From NCBI GenBank assembly GCA_006538405.1, contig BJKQ01000001.1:4030001-4094000 (forward strand): a DNA stretch of 64,000 nt. The letters run 5' to 3'. A program made the position numbers and the translations under genes. This DNA comes from Hansfordia pulvinata. Its lineage: Eukaryota > Ascomycota > Sordariomycetes > Xylariales. Shown one piece after another: positions 35,029 through 43,831 of this stretch (positions within the stretch are counted from its first letter, which is position 1; every line of letters starts with the position of its first letter). The notes under the pieces are model-generated. The model was given only the letters and a program-made list of their open reading frames with translations. It had not been told where the DNA came from and made no database searches.

Positions 35029-35971
35029 TTATTCCTCGTCGCCGATCTGGAAGGAAGAAAGAGAGAACAGTCAGCGGGGAGGGATGGTTTCTCCGACACA
35101 CTGTCACGAGGGGGGGTGCACGAACCTTGGGCGCCAGGTAGAAGCGCAGATAGCTGCTTCCGGCCAGGCCGTATTCGACGAGCAGAGGCACCTCGTTGGA
35201 CAGGCAGATCTTGACGCTCTCGGACAGGGCCTGGGCCTTGCAGAAGTTGACGAGGTACTTGAGGGAGAAGGTGAGCGAGACGGGCTCCGTAAGCTCGATG
35301 TCGATGTTCTGCTTGGGGTTCTCGACGTCCTGGTGGCTGCGCAGGGTGACGGCACCGTTGCCAATGTCGCCGTTGCAGGAGAACTTGACGCCGTCCTTGC
35401 TGGCCTCGATGGTGACTGGCGGGAGGAGGTTAGCTCTCTGTGTGCTCTGCGTCGAAGGCTCCAGGATCCAGCGGGGAGAGGGGGGGGGGCTGGACTTACC
35501 GGACTCGGACATGGCCATCAAGTCGGTGCAGATGCGGCGGAACTCGCTCGAGGGCATGGCGATGGTGGCGGCGTACTCGGTCTCGGGGATGCCCAGGTGC
35601 TCCTGGTCGATGTCCATGAGCTTCAGGTCGTACTCGCTGATGCGGTCGGCGGCGGAGCTCTCAAAGGTGAGGCCAAGGGTGTCGGGGGCGTCCTCGGCCT
35701 TGAGGGTCAGGATGTCCTCGTTCTGGGCGGCGCGCAGGACCTTGGTGAGGGAGACGAGGTTGACACCCAGGGCGATGTTGCGGTCGCAGCGGTAGGGGGA
35801 GAAGCTCTCGGCCTTGAGCATCATGGAGACCAGCGCGACGTGGGAGTTGTCCATGGCCTGGAGGGCAATGCCCGAGTCATTGCAGTCGAAGTTGCAGTCC
35901 TGGACCAGGTCTTTGATGGCGTCAACGACCTTCTTCAGGAGGTTGGCCTGCTCGAGTCTGGCTTCCAGCAT
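35029..35971 (-). CDS. pol30: Proliferating cell nuclear antigen (PCNA sliding clamp)
   Basis: Homotrimeric ring that tethers DNA polymerases delta and epsilon and recruits replication and repair factors in the nucleus. Exons are 35971-35500, 35415-35126 and 35046-35029, with introns of 84 and 79 bp; the 18-nt last exon encodes IGDEE and stop. The product is 259 residues, the usual length for fungal PCNA. Visible marks are [20 protein letters not shown], the central DNA-facing segment [20 protein letters not shown] (residues 26-45), the interdomain loop [15 protein letters not shown] (118-132), Lys164 within EASKDG (the conserved ubiquitin/SUMO site) and the C-terminal YLAPKIGDEE that contacts PIP-box partners. 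Four ACGCGT boxes upstream suggest G1/S control by an MBF-type factor, as known for yeast POL30. Confidence 0.97.
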
Positions 35972-36037
35972 TTTGGCTACAGGCAGGATAGGATGTTAGC
36001 TAGGGTATCGGATGGCAGTGAGAGACGGGCTGTGGGA

Positions 36038-36060
36038 GGGGGGGGGGGGGGGGGGGGGGG
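36038..36060 (+). repeat. Poly-G tract (23 G), upstream of PCNA
   Basis: On the PCNA sense strand it is a C23 tract about 67 bp before the start codon, probably in the 5' leader or core promoter. Confidence 0.9.
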
Positions 36061-36446
36061 AGGGGCGAAGAGAAGGAGGCGTCGGCGCGTACCTGAGGAG
36101 GTTGTGTGAGGGACGAGAAGAAGAGGAAGAGGGGTATGGGGGTTTCTTTTCCACAGTAGCGGAGAAGCGAGACGCAGGCGAGGCGCGTTCGGGAAGTGGA
36201 GGCAAAATTCGGTGAGGAGTATGAGAGGGGATGAGAGATGCAAGAGAGTCGTCGCGTCGTCGTCGTCGTCGTCGTTGCCGGGGCGGGTGAGATTGTGGAA
36301 GATGTGAAGGGAGAGAGATGCGCGTGGGCTGTCAGGCGGTCGAGTTGTCAACGCCAGCTCAGATTAAAGGTGTGTGGAAACCTGCTGCAGGTGGGGTGCG
36401 GCGTGGCTGCTGATGGGATCCGGGTACCTCAGCTACAGCGGGAGAT

Positions 36447-36560
36447 ACGCGTCGCGCACAGGTAGTGGGTACACCGCACGCGTTAAGTGCGTTGCTGAGC
36501 GCACTTTACGCGTCCTGCCTTGCCCCTGGTCCAAGGGCGCCTCAACGCGTTCGTTTCGCG
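36447..36560 (-). promoter_or_regulatory. Cluster of four MluI cell-cycle boxes (ACGCGT) upstream of PCNA
   Basis: Seen: ACGCGT at 36447-36452, 36478-36483, 36508-36513 and 36545-36550, plus TTTCGCG (CGCGAAA on the other strand) at 36554-36560. They lie 476-590 bp before the PCNA start codon. Known: ACGCGT (MCB) is bound by MBF and drives S-phase genes including POL30 in yeast; CRCGAAA is the SBF site. Inferred: periodic expression of this PCNA gene. Confidence 0.65.
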
Positions 36561-37350
36561 ACATCTGATTGTCGTGGAGTAGGTACGAGTACGTCAATCT
36601 CGATTGTCCTGAAAAAGATGCCGTTGCACTCGATCCGGAAATCTACGGTCGGTGCATATCGCTTCACCGCACAGCCATTCGAATGCAGCAGAATTCAGAC
36701 GGAAGCCATCCGCGGGTTAGATCAAGTCATTATCTTCTGATTTACAGCAGCCTGCGGCAGATCTATGCTAGATGTTTACCTGTCTCGAATTTGTCACTCT
36801 CCTCAGCCTTCCATACGAACGCCAGCTTGTCTATATACAGGGCTGCCGGCGCTCTTGTGTGCATGTCAACGCAGCTTGGCCTCTCTATAGCCTGCTGAAC
36901 CAGCTCTGCGCGTCCTCCACCCCTTTCTCCCGGGGCCTGTGTCTATTATCGTTCGTTCAACCCCGGACCACTTCGGCCCAACGCCGCCCAAAAGCAGATA
37001 AGTAAAGAAGAAAAGATGTTGTTTGTGATGTTGTAGAAACAGATGAATGGGATTAAGTTCATAAATGATCGGGAAAGAGCACCAATGGTTGCCCTTGGGG
37101 ACTGGCTTGCTTGCTTGTTGCTGGTCATTCCGCTTCTTGTCTTGCACACCTCGGCCTGCTCGCAAGCCCGGTTGGTTGGTAGGCTCAATCCGAGCTCCTG
37201 GTGGCCTCGACCCCTGCTCATACATCCGCCAGAGGATGTTCATATCATTACACAAGCCGCCAGGGCTGCGATGCCACAGCTGGTTAGAGCTGCGGCGGGG
37301 TGGGCTAGCTGGCCACGGGGGCAAGCACCTCGAGTGCTGGCAATGCCCCC

Positions 37351-39552
37351 TCATAGAGAGGCGCGGCCGACGCCAGGTTTCCGCTCGAGCACGCCTTGAA
37401 GCTCTCGCATCATGCGGCCGTGCGCGTCTGCCTTTGTGCGTGCAACCTCCTTGTGCTTGCGGTCCTCCTTCATTCTGATGATCCGCTCTTCTCGCGAGAG
37501 CATACTTCTCGGCCGCTGCACTGAGATGGCCTCGAAAACTTCAGGTTCAAACGCTTTGGAGCCACGTTTGCTGCCCAGTGACGGCGATGCATCCCCCGTG
37601 AGCCGCTTGAGTGCGTCGTCGACCCCACCGTCACGCTCGTCAGAGCTGCTGCCGCCCTCCTCGGCAATCGTCTGGCCACTCATACTGCTGATGGGCGAGA
37701 ACATCATGGAGCCTATCGACGAGAGCCGCTTCTCGTTCCTATCGATACCTGACGCCAGCGAGGCCTTGCCCAGCTGCCAGGCCTCTTGCAGATCATGCAG
37801 GTCCTGGCCGATCGAGTCGTATTGCGCCATAAACATGGGCCCCAAGTCGGTGATGTCGTCGGCCTCGTTCAATGCCTTGGATGATTCCTCGCGCAGAAGG
37901 TGTAGCTTGGCCTGCACGCTGCGAATGTTCATCGTCATCGACTGAAGTCTGCGGACTTGATGGCGCCATTTGTCATGGCTCGGTGTCTGGGGGCTCTTCG
38001 GCGTCTTGGGAATGTTGTTTACTGGATTGTTTGTTAGTCGACTCAGCCGCTAGCGCAATCAAAGGTCTATGACTACTCACAGTCGCTTTCGGCCAAGACA
38101 ATGCGCATCCGCGTGTAGGCCTGGTTTGTGACGACGTTGAGCTCCCGGAAGGCCTCGGACACCGTCGCGAATCGAAGGCGGTCGACATCGGTGCCAACCG
38201 AGTGCAAGGCCAGAACACCACTCAGGAATACCTTTCTGATGTCATGGAATAGGTACGCCGCATCCTTGAGGGATTGCAGTCTCTCGCCGTTACTTGACGC
38301 TTCCGCCGAGAAGTTCTGAAACCTCTCGACAACGTCCGCCACGGTGAACTGGTACTGTGACTGCAATTGCAGCAGCTCCGTCTGCTCCGCAAAACCCCAA
38401 ACGGCGAACGCTGTCGAGTAGTACTTCGAGATGACCTCCGCCAAGCTGCTGCTGAGCGCTGTTCTCAGCTGAAGGCACTTGACATTCTGCCCGTCTTTTT
38501 CAAGACGACTGATGGGAGGTATGGGTGTGCTCCTGTGGCGCGTTAGTACCCCGCCCAAGTCGGCTTCATCATGGCCATGAGACTCACAATCGGTAGCCCC
38601 GCGCCACAACCTCAACTTCCATGACAAAGTTGAGAGCTGCGCTGTTGGCGCAATCGAAATCGCGCGAAAGAGTGAAGAAGGACGCGGCCTCGGCCAAGCC
38701 CTGTCTCTGAATATTGCGGAGTATTTGCCGACGCACGTAGCCCCTGACTACGAGGAGAACAATCGACAGTATGACCACAGTGGTGGCCACACGCCGCCAG
38801 GTGAATGTCGAGCCTCCGAGGCGGAACCACCTGATAAATGACGCAACGCCGAAGCCGACAACGGCCGCAGCGATGGCGCCTGAGGTGGTGAAGCCATGGA
38901 AGCTGGCCTCATTCTCAGGCTGAGCCACTACTGCCTCGGCTGGAGGCTGCAGGCTGAGAATCAGAGGGTTGTCGAGTAGTTGCGACTGGACAATGGCAAG
39001 ACGCAACCTCTCGAGAAAGCCGAGGGAGCGCGACTGATCGATTGACGAGGTGACGGCTTCCAGCAGAGCCCTCGCCATGTCAACAAAAGGCGACGCATGA
39101 CTTTGGAAATCTGCAAGGTTCATGGACGACGGGATCTTGGGCACATCCACCTCCAGCGGCTTGGCTAGTCGGTCTCTGAATCTCTTGCGGATCTTGGGCG
39201 GGCCCCGGGGGCAAAGTCGCGGGACGGACTGGAGGGTGGTGAGATGTCGAAGTTCGGATCTGACTCGGGTTCCTGCCATTCTGGCTCGTCTCGTTCACCT
39301 GTGCCTGGAGAAGGATTTGTGTCAGCAATTCGCGATTCGGTATGAGACAGGCAGCGGCCAAGCGTGTGGCGATTCAAGATCGCGCACGATCGCGGCCGGG
39401 CGATTGGCTGACGCGACACGAGCGCGAGGATGGCGAAGTGTCGAGCTGCGGTAATTGTGCACTGGCTGGAAGCGCTGGAAAGAATTGGGTGCTCACGGCA
39501 TACCTTCGAGATAGTTGCTCAGGGGCGTGCCCTCGTCCACGTGAGTCTCCAT
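37351..39552 (-). CDS. Vezatin-domain membrane protein (Inp2-like, 'myosin-binding motif of peroxisomes'), one-base frameshift
   Basis: Family proteins link organelles such as peroxisomes to class V myosin (yeast Inp2) or act at adhesion sites (animal vezatin); the role here is inferred. Exons are 39552-39504, 39304-38588, 38532-38081 and 38021-37351, with introns of 199, 55 and 59 bp. The start METHVDEGTPLSNYLEG has a good context and splices onto an acidic, Pro/Ser-rich segment. Two hydrophobic helices (about residues 150-200, SGAIAAAVVGFGVASFIRWF and ATTVVILSIVLLVVRGYV) precede a long helical region with VVARGYRL and CLQLRTALSSSLAEVISKYY, then a C-terminal coiled coil with KEDRKHKEVARTKADAHGRM. 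The frame breaks near residue 49; one more base in the C run at 39203-39206 yields 629 residues reading DFAPGGPPKIRKRFRDRL across the site. Confidence 0.82.
39203..39206 (-). other. Apparent 1-bp deletion in a C run (vezatin-like gene)
   Basis: C4 on the + strand where five bases would keep exon 2 open. The sequence on either side is natural for the family in two different frames. Confidence 0.7.
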
Positions 39553-42500
39553 GTCACAGCCGTGCCGCGCGACAAGCGCAACCACCCGACGTGAGACAGC
39601 TTCAGAGCTGGTCCTCCCCCTGGGGTTCCCTCCTCTTATGACGTGGCGGTATCAATTGTGCTCAATATCGGCAGTTCGAGTGTGAAGTGTTGAAGGTGGG
39701 CGACAGCGGTCGAAGTTGGTGAGGCGTGAGACGCGAGGAGTGGGTAAATGCTGAGTGAGTCGATCACTTGGCGAGTCTGACAGAGAGCGACCACGAGGGC
39801 TGAGCGGCGCACGCAGCGGGCGTCGCGGTATTGTGGCGGCGGTTGCAAGGACTGGCAGGCGAGTTGCAGACGGGTATTCCTGCCGAGCCGGGGCAGGATT
39901 CAAGGAGACGGGCGAGGGAGCGATCGGGGACGGCGCAGGTGGGAGAAAGGCGAGCTGAGAGAGCGTGCACCGAGATTGGTCGTATAGCTGAGGATTGTGT
40001 TGCGTGACGTGAGTTTGTGTTTCGCGAGTGGGCGAGTGTTGAGCGGGAGGAGAGCGCTCCGAGTAGTAGCAGTGGTGGTAGTAGGTGATTAAAGATTGGC
40101 AGGCAGCGTTCGTCGTTGGTGGCCGTTGTTTTGTTGTCGTCGATAATCCGACCAAGTGGACCGGCCTAGTCAAGACATGTGTGAGACGGCTCGTGAGTTA
40201 CGTCAGGCGATACGGGACTGGGTCGGGTCAGTAGCGGATTGCTGGCGAGTCGAGCGTGGGGCGCAAACAAAGAGTGGAAGCATTGGGAGTGCAGGAAACA
40301 GAGGCTGAGGCAGAGCGGGAATGGCCGTATGTTGACGACGATGTTTGTGCTGGTGCACTGGCCGACCGGACGACGTTGTGCTCGTAGGATTACGCACGTA
40401 CGTTGGCGGGACACGAGGCCGGCGCGGCTGGCTGATCAGTGTGAGATGAGATGACAGTTGCCTCATGCGAGCCGCGGCTTCCTTCCCAGATGTGCAAGCA
40501 AGCAGGGGGAGAGCCGGGTGAGTGCGACGTAGAGTACGAGTACTCAGTACACACACGCCCGTTTTGAGTCCGGTGGTCTCCGCATGTACCTGCTTCTAGT
40601 CTTCCGTAGACGGTACTCCGTATTCTATTCCAGCCCCGTGGGAGGCTGTTCCAGGCCTTGGCCACCATTCATCATCTCATCACAAATGGAAGGGACCCGG
40701 GCCGGAAGAAAGGGCGCAAGGGATGAGGTACGAGCACTCGTGTGTATCCGATCGTACCTTCAGGTGCTCGTACGCAATCTGCGTTCGATGCATGCGACGT
40801 TTCGCCGCGCACGTTCTTGTCTGGTAGTCCCTGTTTTCATCCGCGAGTTGGCTGCGGCTGCGCAACTGGGATACGCCACAACTCACCCGATCCGGGCAGA
40901 TCCATTCATGTACAGGTAGAGCAGTGTTACGATGAAAGCATCTTGTCCACTCCGGCTTTATCGCCTCACATAAGGGGTTGGTGAAGGGGCCGCAAGCCGA
41001 TATCCCAGCACCTCGAGAGAGTGCCCAGGCTACGGTAAAGGCGACGGCAACTCGGGGATTCGTGACTTTGTAGGCTAAAGCCACCCGTTCTGGTTCCGGA
41101 CGATAGTAATAATAATAACTCAAAAGTGGATAATAGGGGTCGACTTCGGCGCCACACGGTGTCTTCGCACCCATGCACCAGCACAGGCAATCTCGATAAA
41201 GAATGGCATCCGCCAGAGACATGGATGGCAGTTCCGCATGGAAGCTCGTCTCTTCATCAGCCTTCCCTCCCCAACACAACAGCCTCACAGATGGCAGAAG
41301 GGGCTTGCAAGAAAGGCACGATTGCATCTCTTATGTAGAGCTGTCAGTTACATTAGTCGGTCCAGACTAACCTGCTTGCATGCGACTATTCGTTCATGAG
41401 GCCTCTGAAGCTGACCCGGCCCGTCCGGTTTGTCCGTCGAATGCACAACACTGTTCCTCGCAATGCACGAGCACCCAGCATGCGCGCCGCTGCAGGATGC
41501 GGCCTCCGGGTCTGGGGTTCGCACGGAGCGAGCCACCCGTCCGTCTCCATGATTACGGGGGCCCTTGGCTCTCCGTAACCCGTATGGTGGGTCGTGGAGG
41601 GGACCCGTCTTCGGTGGTGCATCGTGAGGACAGATCGAGCGGTAGGGCCGTTGTCAATTAAGATTGCCGCACCCCATCTTCGCCGCCGTGGCCCCAACCC
41701 CGTCCACCTCCCGGCGCGACCATGCCGTACACGGTAGCTCCTTGGTGCGATTAAGGGGAGGCAGGTCTCATTTCCAGTGTCGGGGTTGGCCGCATGCAGA
41801 CGACGACTGCTGCGAGTATCCGTACTCCGTACGGCCGGTTTGTTTGTAAACAAAGAGGAGACAAGGGCAGAGGTCAAAGACAAAGACACAAAGACGAAGG
41901 ACACATCTCGGCAACTCCGAGATCAAGGAGCGTCAGTCCCCAAGCTGCAAACAGCTGTTTCGAAATGACCGACAGAGGTCCGCAATGTCTACGAGTACAC
42001 CTGCAGTCTCTTGAGGACACTCAAGCCTTTTCTGTCGATACTGGCAGTCTTGTGTAGGTAAACAACCGACAACATGACTGGATGCTTGCATTAGATAACC
42101 TACACATTCGGAAGGCAACCGATTTTACCTAAGGTGCCTACTCGTACTTGTTGATTGACTGGGAACTGGGAAGTCTTATTACTACCGCCTCTACTATAAA
42201 TGGGAGGACGGCTACGCCATGTACTCGTAGGTGCACTTGTGCTGGACCTTGCGCTTCATGTCACCAGGTACAGGAACATGATGTGTGCTCGTACTTGCAA
42301 TACGAAAAGGGTGGGCAAAATCAGATGCCCGTGTACCCGTACGACCCGTTACTTTGCCAGCTCCACTCACTCGATCCAAGCTTCCATTCGTTCCCGTCGA
42401 CGTCAGGTCGACGTCCAAAACCTTGCCGGCGCACACGTGAAGGCCCTCTGCCCGCCCCCCCAAGCCCGACCCGACGACACGAAACCGCCTTCGAGTCCCC

Positions 42501-42706
42501 ATCCGCTGCACGCCACTGCGCAAGCCCCATCTGCAATTCGCCCAGCACTGCCGCATTGAGGACCAGCGATCGACGGTACAGCCGTCAAGCCGGCCCGCTC
42601 AGACCGACGCGCCTCGCCGCGCGCAAACACGTCGCACCGCTGCCCCCCCCATCTCAAAGACCGACAAAGCCACGACACCCACCCCCGACGAGGCCCCGCC
42701 GCAACC
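39553..42706. other. Divergent intergenic region between vezatin-like gene and EMC6
   Basis: 3.1 kb. The left part is the vezatin-like promoter, the right part the EMC6 promoter and leader. TACGAGTA-family copies lie at 40535, 41990, 42139 and 42222. Open frames here lack recognisable features, including a 172-codon minus-strand frame at 41386-41904 that looks random. Confidence 0.5.
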
Positions 42707-43225
42707 ATGCCGAGCGAGAAGGAGCTTCAGATATCGCCCATCGTGCCCGAGTCGGTCATGCACAACTCGCGGGTATGCTGGCCTTTCCCCCCTCCCTCCC
42801 CATCAACGATCGTACCGGATCGAAAGCACGCTGACCTGCCCCTCCCCCCAATCAACCCCCAGACCCTATCAAACCTGCAATCCCTAACAGCGTCCATCCT
42901 CGGCGCGGCCGCCGGCATCCTGGGCCTCGAGTCGTACGCCGGCTTCCTCTTCTACCTGGCCTTCACGGTCGCCACGACGCTGCTCTTCTTCGCCCTGCGC
43001 GTCGCCCCCGCGTCCTTCTCATCGTCCTCCTCCAAGCCGACAACCTCGTCCTCCTCCTCCTCCTCCTCTTCATCGCCGCCGTCGTCGTCGTCGTCGTCAA
43101 AATCGCCCCTCGACGTGAGCCGCTACTTCCGCTCCCCGTGGGAGTTCTGGGCCGGCGGCCTCTTCGGCGGCTTGCCCGGCTACATCCTGACCTGGACGCT
43201 GTTCTACGGCCTGGTGCGCGCGTGA
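42707..43225 (+). CDS. EMC6: ER membrane protein complex subunit 6 (EMC6)
   Basis: Subunit of the EMC insertase that places transmembrane segments into the ER membrane. Exon 1 is 42707-42772, intron 42773-42862 (GTATGC...CCCAG), exon 2 42863-43225; 142 residues. The N-terminus (ISPIVPESVMHNSRTLSNLQ) matches the cytosolic start of the family. The first two membrane helices are LTASILGAAAGILGLESYAG and FLFYLAFTVATTLLFFALRV, followed by a Ser-rich loop of about 45 residues, unusually long and encoded by near-perfect TCC/TCG repeats. The third helix follows WEFWAGGLFGGLPGYILTWT and ends FYGLVRA. The protein is longer than yeast Emc6 (108 residues) because of the Ser loop. Confidence 0.92.
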   Translation: MPSEKELQISPIVPESVMHNSRVCWPFPPPSPSTIVPDRKHADLPLPPINPQTLSNLQSLTASILGAAAGILGLESYAGFLFYLAFTVATTLLFFALRVAPASFSSSSSKPTTSSSSSSSSSSPPSSSSSSKSPLDVSRYFRSPWEFWAGGLFGGLPGYILTWTLFYGLVRA

Positions 43226-43831
43226 TGCGGCAAAGGACAGGCGTCGGTGCGGGTGCTGTTAGGGGATGGGGATGGACCTGCCTTGGAGTGAGAGATAGCC
43301 AGGTCAGCACGGGCGAGGCGGCAGCGACAACGATCGCCGGAACCGAGGCCTTGCGGGGGCCGCAGCGGTTCAGCGGCGGCATCAAGGCGGCGTCGGCGCT
43401 AGCCACCGCCCCATTGACGTTGCTGGGTTGAGGGAGTCGTCGGATCAGAGTGCGATATGGCCCTGGTAGTGTACTGCCAGAGATCTGCTTCACAGGCCCG
43501 GCGCCCCGGCCGTGGTACGCGCAACGGGTTGGTTTCTCTGCATCAGGAGCTGCAAACCAGGCATGGGTGGCTTTCGCTTTGGAATCAGTATACAAACATT
43601 ATGGAGTCAAATTCAAACTCAAGAAGGCCGCTACTTGTTAAGAACAAAAAACCAACAATTTCCAAGAAGCAAGGAAAAGCGCTCGCTCCGATCGTGTCGC
43701 TGCTAGATGATGTATCCAAACTTGCCCGCGCTATGACGCCCAATAGATCCATCCTCCCACTCTGTCAGCACACCCATTATCCCAGCCACAGCTTGAGGCA
43801 GCCAGTCTGCGGTCACCTGCACCTCTTGTCG
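43226..43831. other. Convergent intergenic region (EMC6 / GTPase 3' ends)
   Basis: 600 bp with A-rich tracts near 43610-43680 suited to 3' ends. No gene seen. Confidence 0.5.

Larger units (their letters stand above)
35972..37350. other. PCNA promoter and vezatin 3' flank
   Basis: The PCNA-proximal part holds a G23 run (36038-36060), then the ACGCGT cluster (36447-36550) and one TACGAGTA (36584-36591). From about 36600 to 37350 the region is the 3' flank of the vezatin-like gene. No extra gene seen. Confidence 0.55.

Noticed and set aside
30426..35971. Functional cluster of dUTPase, pyridoxal kinase and PCNA
   Set aside because: Different strands, separate promoters and no shared motif (no ACGCGT cluster near dUTPase); proximity is probably chance.
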